Shown: positions 9,531 through 20,199 of the stretch, piece by piece | Position numbering within the stretch: position 1 is the stretch's first letter | Layout of the letters: the number at the start of each line of letters is the position of its first letter | From: Zingiber officinale | Lineage: Eukaryota; Streptophyta; Magnoliopsida; Zingiberales; Zingiberaceae | Direction: 5' to 3' | Assembly: GCF_018446385.1 (NCBI RefSeq) | Contig: NC_055990.1 | Location: forward strand, 133,250,996-133,314,995 | Length of the DNA: 64,000 bases | Notes under the pieces: model-generated | Told to the model about the DNA's origin: nothing | Database searches by the model: none | What the model saw: the letters and a program-made list of their open reading frames with translations, nothing else | Translations under genes and position numbers: made by a program

Positions 9531-12148
9531 TGTTGATTGCTACTCGGAATACCGTCCTAGTTTCCCTGTATAAAAATGTTGTACAAGCACAGAACTTTCC
9601 TAGCTACCCATGTGCTCTACCGAAGTTCAACTTGGATCGCAAATGATACTTAACATTATTAATCTAAGTCATCCTTCAGAAATTAAATTTGGATTGGGAA
9701 CGAAACTTAACATTCTTACTCCAAGTTTAACCGATGTGTTCTTCATAAGTTAAACCATATTATAGAAGTTGATTAAATATCTATTTCCAAAATTGGCTTC
9801 TAGGTTAAACATGGCGAGGCACTAGGCCTTCTTGGGTACGGGAGCATCCACCACTTCCTAGACAAAACCTTTTAAGGAAAACGGATATTTAACTTCTTAT
9901 AGTAAACTAGGTTTAACTACTGAGACCTCAATAGAAGCATAATATCGAAACATGGAATCGAAACACAAAATCGATAACAAAAATGATAAAATAAAACGAT
10001 AGCCTCTTGTGTTTGGTATTTAAAGATCTATACAAAGAACATGAACTAGTTATGATGCGGAAACAAACAACTAGTTATACCTTTCTTTGTAGCTTTAATA
10101 ACCTCTTGATCTTCTGTTGTATTCCTCTCCTTATCTTGGACGTCATGTGGGCGACGATCTACCAAGATGAGATCCATCCGAGCATCTTCCTTTGCTTTCA
10201 AGTTTCGACCACCATCCAATCTCCAAGGGATGCTAAAATAGGAAACTCTTTCTCTTCTTCTTCCCCTCTAAATATCTGGCCACCTATGTACTTCTTGTCT
10301 TCTCCTTCTTCTTCTTCAAGCCCCGACCATAGAAAGAAGAAAAGGAGGAAGAAGGGAATATAGATGCCGTCGGCCTTAAGGGAAGAGATAAGGAGAGGGT
10401 CGACCACACCAAGGAAAAGAGAAGAGAAATAAGAGGTTGTGTTGTATCATGAAGGCACCCTCAACCTCTCTTTTATAATCCTTGGTGATTGCAAAAAAGG
10501 AAAGTTTTATAATAAAAATAAAACTTCCTTTTATTTCTCTATCATACTATGGCCGGCCAATATCCTCATGCTCCAAGAAAGGAAAGATTTTAAACAAAAA
10601 ATTAAAATCTCTCTTTTAAAATCCGTTTTGTGGATAGCTATAAAAGGAATGTTTTATAAATTAAAATCTCTCTCTTTCAAATCCTTTTATAGATATCTAT
10701 AAAAGAAAAGATTTAAAATAAAACTCCTTTTATATCATGGTTACAACAAAAGGAAAGTTTTGTCAAAAAATTAAAATATTTCTTTTAAACATTATATACA
10801 ACTACAAATAAGGAAAGATATCAAATCTCTCTTTAATCCTTTGTAGAAAGTTATAAAATGAAAGATTTCAAAATTTAAAACTCTCTTTTAAAACCATGTG
10901 GATGACATTATAAAAGGAAAGTTTTTAACAAAATAAAAACTCCCTTTTATTTCCTTTTATAACCGATCTAAAAAAGGAAAGTTTTATAATTAAAATCTTT
11001 CTTTTAAATACTTTTGTGGATAGTTATAAAGGAAAGATTTTAAACAAAATAAAACTTCTTTTCCTTATTTTAATGGTTGGCCCCTTGCTTGGACACCAAG
11101 CAAGGCTTGGCCGGCCCTAGCTTAGGCTCCAAGTAATGCTTATGGCCGGCCACATCTTGGTCACCAAGATGGGCTTTGGCCGACCCCTTTTTACTTGGCT
11201 AAGAAGCTGAGCTTTGAGTGAATATAAGGCTTTATAAATAAGAGGCTACAACAGGGACCGAGAGGAGAAATTGGTTTTGGTCTCCCGATGAACTTGAGCT
11301 TCCCATGTTCGCCCCGAACACCCAACTCAAGTTTATCAATAATAACTCATACCACTAAAGAGTTATTATTAAACTATCGCACCAATCCCAAATTACATTA
11401 TAGGCTCCTTCTTATCATGAGTGCATTAGTCTCCCTGTGTTTAAGATATCGAATGTCTATTAATTAAACGAGTTACTGACAACTCACTTAATTAATATAT
11501 AGCAACAAGAGTAGTACCACTCAACTTCATTGTCATGTCGGACTAAGTCCACCTACAGGGTTTGAATGATAATCCTTATGAACTCCTCTTGGAGACATCA
11601 TCAACCTAGATCACTAGGACACAGTTTCCTTCTATAACCAACAACACATCATATAAATAATATTATTTCTTAACTTATCGGGCCTATTGATTCAACGAAT
11701 TAAATCTCACCCATTGATAAATTAAAGAAATAGATACTAAGTATATGTATTTGTTATTATATCAGGATTTAGAGTATGTACTTCCATAATAACAGAGGCT
11801 TTGTTCTTTTATGCAGTCAGTGTAAAAGAAGCTACCTCAAATGGTCCTGCTCAATACACTCATAGTGTACTTGTGTAATTCTATAGTCAAGATAAACTAA
11901 TACCAAATTACACTATGACCATTCCAATGGTTTGTCCCTGTCCATCTTGGTTGTGAGCTACTATTTATAATTTATAAAGAATTGATAACATGATCTTCTG
12001 TGTGTGATATCACACACCATGTTATCTACAATATAAATTAAATGAACAACTACATTTAGCATATAAATATAGACATTCGACCAATGTGATTCTTATTTTA
12101 AAATAAATGTTTATACAAAAAGTTAGGCTTTTAGTATACATTCTAACA
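9531..12148. mobile_element. solo LTR 1 (2618 bp) with CTTTG duplication
   Basis: The segment begins TGTTGATTGCTACTCGG and ends TTCTAACA. It is flanked by a perfect 5 bp duplication, CTTTG, at 9526-9530 and 12149-12153. It holds no pol-like ORF and aligns along most of its length with the segment at 59425-61807. AT-rich AAAGGAAAGTTTTATAA-type repeats fill 10440-11070. GGCCGGCC-type motifs lie at 10551, 11109, 11144 and 11178 (the last is GGCCGACC), upstream of TATAAATA at 11233. Its ~2.4-2.6 kb size, matched ends and duplication fit a solo LTR; a small non-autonomous element is the alternative. Confidence 0.75.
11233..11240 (+). promoter_or_regulatory. candidate TATA box of solo LTR 1
   Basis: TATAAATA is followed by a conserved GGGACCGAGAGGAG block. 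The same order recurs at 60897 in solo LTR 2, which supports a real promoter and plus-strand orientation. Confidence 0.5.
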
Positions 12149-12433
12149 CTTTGAAGGGAATTGGAGATACAATTCTTAGAGCTTCTCACAAAACCAGACA
12201 TGTTTATGGCCAAGAACGAATACATTCATGAGAACTGAGTTGAATCAGGAAGAGTATTGGGTGAGATATGTCAATGCTTACACAGACGACAGAATAGTTC
12301 AAGGATATCATGCCTACTATCAGCCAGTAAGCAAACAGATCTTCACAAAAGAAGGATCAAAGGGTAAAACCTACCTATTCTATACTGGACTCAACTGCTG
12401 AATGCTATCACATACCCTATCTCCATTCATATG
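12149..12433 (+). other. 3' internal tail of the decayed copia element
   Basis: This continues the element cut by solo LTR 1. No ORF is seen. It ends in a purine-rich ATATGGGGGAT tract at about 12427-12437, a plausible polypurine tract, just before an LTR-like start. Confidence 0.5.
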
Positions 12434-12979
12434 GGGGATTATTGGATATAAGTGATGTGAATGGAGAAGAGGTGAAAGAGGAAAGATGCTCCATTGTGAA
12501 TGGAATGTAGTCCCACATTGGGAGTTTCATGGCATGTTAGTTAATTTATATTGATTCACATGCATTGAGGATGTGAACAAATGCATGGGGAGAGACTCTC
12601 TCTCACGCGTGGGTGTGCAGGGGGGTGTAAATCTAGGATCTGGTTGCACTGAACCATGTTGACTCATATGTGGGCACGACCTGTGTGCGCCTAATGCCGG
12701 ACCGGTCGGGGCAAAATTTGTCCAAGTGGAGCAACCAACATTTTCCCACGTAAACCTTTTTGTTGCTTGTGTAACGGATGCATTAAAAAAAGATTAATTC
12801 AGTGAGTGAAACATTGGCATTACACAGCTAGCAAATAATGATCATTAAACGATCATTAACGTTGCCCATTGGTCTTAGCTCTATATAAGGAGGTTGTGAC
12901 CACAGGCAAAAAGTTACACACATAGAAAAGTAACATAAGCTCTCCACTTACGTTCCCTCCTCCTCTGTCGTGTAACTTT
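12434..12979 (+). repeat. 3' LTR remnant of the decayed copia element
   Basis: The sequence after the polypurine-like tract (about TATTGGATATAAGTG) looks like an LTR with a TATATAAGG box at 12882-12890. It ends where LTR-c begins at 12980, and no continuation is recognisable after 23446. It has no partner LTR in the window, so the call rests on context. Confidence 0.45.
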
Positions 12980-13519
12980 TGTTGGAACCCCAAGGTTGTT
13001 TTAGTGTGATCAACAAGTTAAGTTAGGTCTTGTGTATTTTTAATCTGGTGTCTAAGTGTGCAGGAGCTTAGGAGCACAGGTAGTCGAGCGGAAGACACAG
13101 CTAGTGAGAAGGACAGCACGCGGTGCGTCTGAGGGACGATGTGCTACGGAAGAGTACACTGGCGGACGAGAAGGAAGCATGCGGTGGTTCCGAGGGACGA
13201 AAGCCGGAGCGGAAGACTGCTCAAGGAGCAAGAGACGCAGCTAGCGAGAAGGTCGGCACGGGGTGCGACCGAGGGACGAAGACTGCGGATGAGTATGCTA
13301 GCGGACGAGAAGGAAGCACTCAGCGATTCCGAGGGACGAGAAGCCGAAGCGGAAGCCTGCTCTAAAAGACCGGAACTTGGGTTCGGGTGAGCCCTTTTCC
13401 GAATGGCAGAGATCACCCAAGTGAGCGGATCCGGAGTAGAAAACCCAGACCGAGCTGAGCCGAACCGAACCAGAGTAGAGGTCCCGGACGAAAAAGTCAA
13501 CCATAGTTGACTTGGGTTT

Positions 13520-13655
13520 GGGGTGCCCGGACCAGCCCGGGGCGCCCGGACCAGCCCGGGGCGCCCGGACCAGCCCGGGGCGCCCGGACCAGCCCGGGGC
13601 GCCCGGACCAGCCCGGGGCGCCCGGACCAGTCCGGGGCGCCCGGACCAGAAGTTT
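13520..13655. repeat. 20 bp tandem array GGGGCGCCCGGACCAGCCCG
   Basis: About 6.5 near-identical copies run head to tail with exactly 20 bp period, each with a GGCGCC core. A separate doublet of GGCACC (13714) and GGCGCC (13733) follows, spaced 19 bp. Unit length equals the doublet spacing in LTR-a. Confidence 0.9.
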
Positions 13656-13749
13656 GACTAGGATCGTGTTTTGACGCGATCTGAACGTTGGGGATAAAAT
13701 TTTATTCCCCCAGGGCACCCGGAACCCTTCGGGGCGCCCCGACCAAGGC

Positions 13750-13757
13750 TATAAATA
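13750..13757 (+). promoter_or_regulatory. TATA box of LTR-c
   Basis: TATAAATA starts 11 bp after the GGCGCC core at 13733-13738, the same gap as in LTR-d. Confidence 0.6.
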
Positions 13758-14094
13758 TAGCATTGGTCCAGAAGCTTTTAAAACATTTAGAACAAACTCA
13801 AGATTTGTAATTCCAACGCTTGTATGCTTTAGTTGAGAGTTAAGCTTCTATTTCTGTGCTTAAACGCTGTAAGAGGCTTCTCCGCCTGAAGGAGATTGAT
13901 AGTGCGCTTCATCTTCCTTGGATTAACAACCTCCCGATTGTAACCAAGTAAACCTCTTGTCTCTTACTTTTATTTTATTTGTTTACTTTATTTATGCAAG
14001 TATTTTATTGAGAGTTCGAGAAGGGTTGGTTTTTGTTTTTGTGTTTGCAAGCTATCCAACCCCCCCTTCTTGCCGGCTGCAACGGTACAACAAG

Positions 14095-14106
14095 TGGTAT
14101 TAGAGC
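14095..14106 (+). other. primer-binding site with one change
   Basis: It reads TGGTATTAGAGC, one C-to-T change from the initiator tRNA-Met complement TGGTATCAGAGC, 2 bp inside LTR-c. Confidence 0.8.
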
Positions 14107-14147
14107 CAGGCGTTTCAGGAGGACTAACCGCCGATTGAAGCAACAAA

Positions 14148-14564
14148 GTGATGCCTAGAGCTAGCATCTATCCACCTGCATTCGAGGGGGAGTTTGCTTT
14201 GTGGAAGCAAAAATTGGAGGTATATCTTAACTCTGATTTTGGTATTTCCTTAATAATGAAATTTAGTTATGAAGCACTAAAAAACACGAACGGAGAAGAA
14301 ATCGATAAATGCCTTTGGACCCACAAGCAACGTGATGAGTTTATGGCAAACGCGTGTGTTGAATTTCACCTCCTAAGCGTGGTACTAAATGAAGATCTCG
14401 ACAGAGTCGGAGAGTACAAAAGCGCAAAAGAACTTTGGGAAAAGTTCTTGAAGATCTATGAAGAACCAGATGGAGTCGAGGTTGAATCCAACACTGATCA
14501 GTCACCGTCAGAACAGTCCGAGAACGAGGAAACCATAAACGTAAAATTTGAGGAATCCAAATAA
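14148..14564 (+). pseudogene. truncated copia gag
   Basis: 138 codons start MPRASIYPPAFEGEFALWKQ and include SAKELWEKFLKIYEE, the N-terminal half of the same gag type as at 4933-5777. The later half, with the ALNAFPR region and zinc knuckle, is absent. After residue ~105 the sequence becomes an acidic linker. Confidence 0.75.
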
Positions 14565-14945
14565 AACCTAGAATAAACCCAACTTCAGCCAACTGAGTTT
14601 ATTCAAGGCAACAGTAATCTAGAAGGAACTAATCAAGATTTAAATCATGAAGAGAAATAAGAAACTCAAGAAAATCAACCATCTAGAACCATAAGAGTCA
14701 ACCCAAATCATCCAATTAACCCAAATAATTGGTGATCCAGATCTAAGGGTTCAAACTAGGTTATCCTTTCGAAACCTAAGTCAAATCTCTCTAATTTCAA
14801 AAATTGAACCCAAAACCATAGCTGAATCTTTACTTGACCCAGATTGGGTCATAGCTATGTAGGAGGAACTAGCTCAATTTGAGCAAAATGAAGTTTGAGA
14901 CTTAATACCACCACCCAAAAATAAGAAAATAATAGAACAAAATGA
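14565..14945 (+). other. decayed integrase-RT linker; protease and integrase deleted
   Basis: Frames are broken by stops, but fragments such as WVIAM, EELAQFEQNEV and IPPPKNKK are visible. This is the linker between integrase and RT in copia polyproteins. Gag passes almost directly into it, so protease and integrase were lost in one deletion. Confidence 0.5.
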
Positions 14946-15557
14946 GTGTTTAGAAATAAATTAAGCGAAACTGGGGAAATTACTAGAAACAAAGCTAGGC
15001 TAGTTGCTAAGAGGTTTAGTCAAGTAGAGGGACTTGACTATGATGAAACTTATGCCCCAGTAGCTAGATTAGAGTCCATTAGAATATTACTCAGTTATGC
15101 AACCCATAAAGGGTCCAAACTGTATCAAATAGACGTTAAATCTGTCTTTCTAAATGGACTGATAAAAGAAGTCTATGTAAGACAACCACCTGGGTTTGAA
15201 AGTCTAGAACACTCTGACTATGTCTTTAAACTAAAAAAAGCTTTATACGGAGTTAAGCAAGCACCCAAGGCATGGTATGAAAGGTTAACCTTTTACATAA
15301 TATCTAAAGAGTTCAACCAAGGTCAAATTGACCCAACCCTATTCGTTAAATTAATAAAAGAGGATATTTTTATAGCTCAAATCTATGTAGATGATATAAT
15401 TTTTGGTTCAACTAACTCAAAATTTTTAGAAGAATTTATAGATCTTATGGAACAAGAGTTTGAAATTAGTTTAGTAGGAAAATTAACTTACTTTTTAGGA
15501 TTACAAATCAAACAAACAAATGAGAGAAATTATATTTATCAACAAAAATATACCAAA
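14946..15557 (+). pseudogene. copia reverse transcriptase, N-terminal part
   Basis: The frame is open up to the insertion. It contains [65 protein letters not shown] and the active-site YVDDIIFGS. It stops only because a gypsy element is inserted in the YTK codons at 15557; the same frame resumes after 20199. RT copies element RNA into cDNA. Confidence 0.9.
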
Positions 15558-16618
15558 TGATCCTGTCCGAACGCTGAATCAACAGACGCTGGGCACGTGG
15601 CGCTCTTCGAGTTGCTGACGTAGATCTCCGGCCGGTCATACGGACCTCCGACGAACCTGCAAGGAAGTCGGGCCGGGAAGGGGTTCCTGGGGCGACGACC
15701 CTCCGACGCTCAAGTCAGGCAAGTGGATAGCAAAAGGTGGCTCCGAATATCAAAGAACGCGTACCTCCGGTGAAGTGCGAGGCTCCTTATATAGAGCTGG
15801 GAAGGAGCTCATGCACACATACCGAGGCGAATACGTGTCCCCAGCCCATACCTCAGTAAGGGCTTGTCAGAAAGCTTCCCTGACACCATATTGCTACAGT
15901 CCAAGCACGTCTTCGATGGGACAACGGAACCCTTTGTCGTAAGGTTTGGAGTATGGCCTGGCCATAGAGCATGCACGCTGTCAGAAGATGTTCCTTGTCC
16001 TTTTCTCCTTACCCCATGACGGGTGTTCGGTCGGTCGGCACTCCACTCACGTCCGACCGGTCATGTGTACTGGTCCACTTAGGAGATTCCCGGTAATGTG
16101 CTCTGTGAAGACTTTGCAGTATGCTACTCTATGCCTTTAGCCGAACGGGCTATCCGCTCGGCCATATGCCTCTCTTCAACCCGAACGTCGGAACCCTGAC
16201 TCTTCACCGGGTGCCTCTCTGATGAGACCCCGTTCGGCCGACCGTGCTCCCCCTTCTCCGGTCGGCCGTTCGGCCCTTTGACTCAACGTGGCGTTGACTT
16301 CCCTTAGAGGGGGGTCCCTGTTCTTACCGCCGGGCGGCCGGTCATGTGTACTGGTCCACTTAGGAGATTCCCGGTAATGTGCTCTGTGAAGACTTTGCAC
16401 TATGCTACTCTATGCCTTCAGCCGAATGGGCTATCCGCTCGGCCATATGCCTCTCTTCAACCCGAACGTCGGAACCCTGACTCTTCGCCGGGTGCCTCTC
16501 TGATGAGACCCCGTTCGGCCGACCGTGCTCCCCCTTCTCCGGTCGGCCGTTCGGCCCTTTGACTCCACGTGGCGTTGACTTCCCTCAGAGGGGGGTCCCT
16601 GTTCTTACCGCCGGATCA
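15558..16618 (-). repeat. 3' LTR of nested gypsy element (1061 bp)
   Basis: It matches the gypsy LTRs at 49360-50169 and 55590-56421 in its first ~250 bp on the plus strand (TGATCCTGTCCGA, GGGAAGGGGTTCC, ACGCTCAAGTCAG). It has TATATAAGG on the minus strand near 15786. It is longer than its relatives because of an internal duplication at 16059-16618. Confidence 0.75.
16059..16618. repeat. 281 bp tandem duplication inside the gypsy LTR
   Basis: Two near-identical copies start GGTCATGTGTACTGGTCCAC at 16059 and 16340. The 5' LTR stub at 19855-20194 also holds the end of one copy and a slightly deleted second copy (from 19936), so the duplication existed before this element inserted. Confidence 0.9.
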
Positions 16619-16632
16619 CTTGCCTCCCCTTC
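16619..16632 (-). other. polypurine tract of nested gypsy element
   Basis: The minus strand reads GAAGGGGAGGCAAG immediately before the LTR start TGATCC. It shows that the left LTR is the 3' LTR. Confidence 0.75.
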
Positions 16633-16977
16633 AAGTCTAGTCGAAGGAGGCGGTTAGTCCGACTGACTGGACCATCAGTTTGGTCGAACGACGTGCTGCA
16701 ACTACCATCCGCTCGGAAACCAGGGGCAGCCAAAACGCCAGTCAACGCTACCATTACTCAGCATCTCTTCGAATTTTCCGCCAATCTCCATCATTAAGGT
16801 CTAGCACGCGCTCATTAAATGCGTTCCAGTGGTTGAATGTCACGTGGTGATGCTGCCGTCATCGTACGGCGGCGGCGTGGTGCTCTGATGGGATCGAGGC
16901 GGTTCGAAATGAACGGCGCGATTCGTGCTCCGATTCTCGCAACCTGGATCCAATGGTGGAGATCGCCCGGGCTCCGC

Positions 16978-16987
16978 CCTATAAAAT
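16978..16987 (+). promoter_or_regulatory. candidate TATA box of the antisense gene
   Basis: CCCTATAAAATC on the plus strand lies about 280 bp upstream of the ATG at 17264. The CT-rich leader that follows (CTTCGCCTTCTCCCC) is typical of a plant 5' UTR. Confidence 0.45.
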
Positions 16988-17263
16988 CTTCGCCTTCTCC
17001 CCATTCACCGCATTTGCGTCTGCGCGAGTTCACCGCTTCCTCTTGCATTCCAGACTCTCAGCGATCTCACGCTTCTGTTTCCGGCGATCTCCGGTGCTCT
17101 TCCCTCGATCTTCTTCTTCGTTGTAAGGTTCTTTTCCTTTCTCTTTGGTTCTAGCATTTTCTTTGCACCTCTTTCCCAAGTTTTCGTCCTCGGGTACTGT
17201 TCCGTTGCCATCTTCTTGCTTTTATCTTCTGCCTTCGTTTTTTTAGTTTCGTCCGCTTGGACA

Positions 17264-19298
17264 ATGGCCCAATCTTCTCAACCCGAAGACCAAACCCTCG
17301 ACCCATGGTACACTACCATGGAGTTGCGCTTCGATCGGCGCGACGCTGACCTTCTAATTAATACTTTCGAGATCCCCTCCAACCTTGAAATCATCCTACC
17401 CACAGATTCCGCTCGGCCAAACAAATCACCGCGCGGAGCGTTTTGTGTTTTCCGCGACCAGTTCACGGCCAGTCTGCGACTCCCCATTCATCCCTTCTTT
17501 GTAGAAGTTTGCAACTTTTTCGGCATTCCGCTCGGAAGCCTAGTCCCCAATACTTTCCGCCTCTTATACGGTGTAGTCGTCCTCTTTAAAATCCATAACA
17601 TTCCCCTCCGACCAGAGGTCTTCTACTACTTCTATTACCCAAAACAGTCCGAGCCGGGCACTTACATGTTCCAGGCTCGGCCTAGCTTGGTTTTCTTCAA
17701 TAAACTTCCTTCTTCCAATAAGCATTGGAAAGAATTTTACTTTTACATTCGCCTTCCCGAGCGGGCTCCCTTCCGAACCCAATGGCAGGTCGGGAATCCT
17801 CTTTCCCCAGAGCTCAAAAAATTCAAGACCTGGCCGGATTACCTTCACGCCGCCAACATGCTCGCCGGCCTGCGGTTCGACATCAACAAGTTCCTTCCGG
17901 AAGGGGTCATGTACATATTCGGCCTGAGTCCGATCAGAACCCCCCTCCCGAGCGGCTTTGGTAAGAATTTTACTTGGTCATTTGCCTTGATTGCTAACTG
18001 ATTTTCTTCTTTTTCCTTTGCAGCGAATATTGTCATGGAGTCGGTGATGGCTGGCATTCTGAAGAAAAAGGCGGTGGCGCTCGAAGCCGCAGTGGCCAAA
18101 GAAATGGAGACGCTCGGCATCCAGCCGGTCGGATCTAATGAGGGGGAGAGCGGGACCCATGCTGGGGAGTCGGCCGCTCAGGCTTCTCTTCCAGGGTAAG
18201 CGACTGGCGCAACTGCCAGTCGAGAGCTTTCCGCTCGGGATGAGGGCTCAGCGCAAGAGGAAGAGCGCCCCCTCCGACAAAAAAGACGCAGGGAGGAAAC
18301 GCCACTCCGCTCGGCTGTTTCAGCTATACATCCATCCGAGCGGGTTACCGCCGCTTCTCGAGGTAAAGCTCTAGAGATCGAGGCGATCTCGTCCGATCGG
18401 ACTCCCTCCCAACTTGACTCGTCTGCGGACCCTCTCGAGGCAGTTCCAGTCAGCGTCCTTCCGCCCGCTCCCCGCCAGGTCCATCGTTCTACAATTTTGT
18501 CCCAGTTTTCTGTGCTGGCTTCCGCTCCTTCTCCGGCTTCCGCCCAGACGACACCCGGTCGGCGCCGCACTATCCGAGTCTCACTTCACCTCCCTACCGA
18601 AGAATTACTGCCCGAGGCCGATCGACCCTCCGCGCCCGAGCACATGATCACAATGAAGGGGCCCTTAGCTGAAATGTGGGCCGACGTTCGGGCGCGTGTG
18701 GCGCTGATTCCGCTCCGCAACTTGGCCGATAGTCACATGCAACAGGCCACCGGGGTAGGTGTATTTCCTCCAACTCCCTCGCACATTCTTTCCAATCGGC
18801 TTATAATAAATTTTCTTTTGTCAGAGATGGGTGGAGGAGATCACCGTTTCCAATCGGCTTGCGATGGTGGACGAGGAGCTTAAAAGGCTACGGAGCTCGG
18901 GCGGCGCTCCTCCGCAAGGCCCTTCGTACACTGAGCTTCAGAAGGAGCTCAAAAAGACTCAGGATTTGCTGGTGGTCGAGCAGAAGAAGACGGCCGATCA
19001 GGCCCATGCCTTGGCCGAGTCCGAGCGGCAAGTCAAGTCGCTCGACCAAAAAATAACCCTGGCCACCACTCGAAAAAACACGGCCATCTCCAATCTGGAG
19101 AAAAAGAATGTCGAGGCTCGGGGATTGGAGCAGAAAGTCAAGGAGTTGATAGAGCAGCTCGATAAAGAGAAGGCGGGCCGCTCGGCTGACGCAATCAAGC
19201 ATAAAGACGAGCTGAAAACTCTGCAGGAATCCCTCGCTGCCTCCCAAGCGGTCTTCACAGAATATCAGGAGGCCGAGCCTAGCCGGGTCACCGCCTGA
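17264..19298 (+). CDS. antisense retroelement gene, 'putative gypsy type transposon' (PF04195-like) protein, spliced
   Basis: Role unknown; proteins of this kind are carried as extra genes by plant gypsy elements. Exon 1 (17264-17960) starts MAQSSQPEDQ and contains the domain-like stretch FCVFRDQFTASLRLPIHPFF, FFGIPLGSLVPN and YYFYYPKQSEPGTY. A donor at 17961 and an acceptor ending at 18023 give a 63 bp intron, joining in frame to MESVMAGILKKKAVALEAAV. That exon meets TAA at 18197 unless the GTAAG at 18196 is a donor. A second likely intron is about 18756-18824. The last exon (RWVEEITVSNRLAMVDEEL onward) is a long coiled coil rich in Glu, Lys and Gln. The middle exons (18200-18755) are uncertain and may hold a frameshift. 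The family name is recalled from domain flavour, not searched. Confidence 0.5.
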
Positions 19299-19854
19299 GA
19301 CAGAATCACATCCGCTCGCCTGAATTTTCGGAGAAGGTTTGCGAGCGGATGTATGCTGCATTTGACCTTGCTATGACCGCCACGATGACCTATTTGAAGT
19401 CCAAGGGGCACCTTCCCGAGTCCACCATCATCCCGACCGTAGATCAGGTGGCTCTTCTCGACAATATCCCGAAGGATCTGTACGATTATCTTGAATAAGA
19501 AATTTTTATGTAATTCGGTCGCTCGGGCAAAGACTACCCTTTTTGTAATTTGGCCGCTCGACCTTAGTTTCTTTAATATAATCTCCTTTTGCTTGCTTTG
19601 TCCTTTTGCTAGTCGATGTGTGCTATCCGCTCGCCTCCTATCATACCTCTCGTGTTCGAAAGGGATTTTTACGAAGTATTTTGAGTAAATATTCCGCTCG
19701 GCTGAATATGTCCTGCTTCGACAGAAGATGTTGTTCGCGAATATTGAAGTACCTTTGGGTACTGGGCCGAGCGGAATGTAGGGGCGGTCAAATGATTATC
19801 GATGGCGAATACCCTTGGATACTTGTTCGCCAAGTCCTTTTTTATTCCCTTCTT
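19299..19854. other. 3' flank of the antisense gene
   Basis: Short open stretches (to about 19497) may be the tail of the coiled-coil protein in another frame (MYAAFDLAMTATMTYLK). The rest shows only repeated CCGCTCGGC words. No separate gene is supported. Confidence 0.4.
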
Positions 19855-20194
19855 CGGTCGGCTGTTCGGCCCTTTGACTCCACGTGGCGTTGACTTCCCT
19901 CAGAGGGGGGTCCCTGTTCTTACCGTCGGCCGGCCGGTCATGTGTACCCAGTAATTGCTCTGTGAAAACTTTGTAGTATGCTACTCTATGCCTTCAGCCG
20001 AACGGGCTATCCGCTCGGCCATATGCCTCTCTTCAACCCGAACGTCGGAACCCTGACTCTTCGCCGGGTGCCTCTCTGATGAGACCCCGTTCGACCGACC
20101 GTGCTCCCCCTTCTCCGGTCGGTCGTTCGGCCCTTTGACTCCACGTGGCGTTGACTTCCCTCAAAGGGGGGTCCCTGTTCTTACCGCCGGATCA
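19855..20194 (-). repeat. 5' LTR stub of nested gypsy element
   Basis: About 340 bp match the end of the LTR at 15558-16618, finishing in the same CCGCCGGATCA terminus at the CCAAA duplication. The other ~700 bp are gone, with gag and pol, so the deletion reached from inside this LTR to the antisense gene region. Confidence 0.75.
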
Positions 20195-20199
20195 CCAAA

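Larger units (their letters stand above)
12980..14092 (+). repeat. LTR-c, 5' LTR of plus-strand SIRE-like element (1113 bp)
   Basis: It begins TGTTGGAACCCCAAGGTTG and ends GGTACAACA, 2 bp before a primer-binding site. Its first 350 bp match the opposite-strand LTR-b, including the AGTCGAGCGGAAGACACAGC-type block. It contains the 20 bp GGGGCGCCCGGACCAGCCCG array, a further doublet at 13714/13733 and a TATA box at 13750. It differs strongly from LTR-d at the other end of the element. The flank ACTTT (12975-12979) does not match the flank after LTR-d. Confidence 0.8.
15558..20194 (-). mobile_element. nested Ty3/gypsy (Tat-like) element, internally deleted
   Basis: Ends are TGATCCTGTCC and CCGGATCA, flanked by a perfect CCAAA duplication (15553-15557 and 20195-20199). 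Removing insert and one duplication restores an open RT frame. The minus orientation follows from a purine tract next to the left LTR and from the LTR matching the 5' LTRs of the minus-strand gypsy copies at 49360 and 55590. Gag, pol, the primer site and most of the 5' LTR are missing. What remains is 3' LTR, polypurine tract, an antisense spliced gene and a 5' LTR stub. An extra antisense ORF near the 3' LTR is a known arrangement in Tat/Ogre-type elements. Confidence 0.8.

Noticed and set aside
13520..13655. CRISPR-like array of 20 bp repeats
   Set aside because: The units are head to tail with no spacers, lie inside a plant LTR and have no cas genes; this is a tandem repeat.
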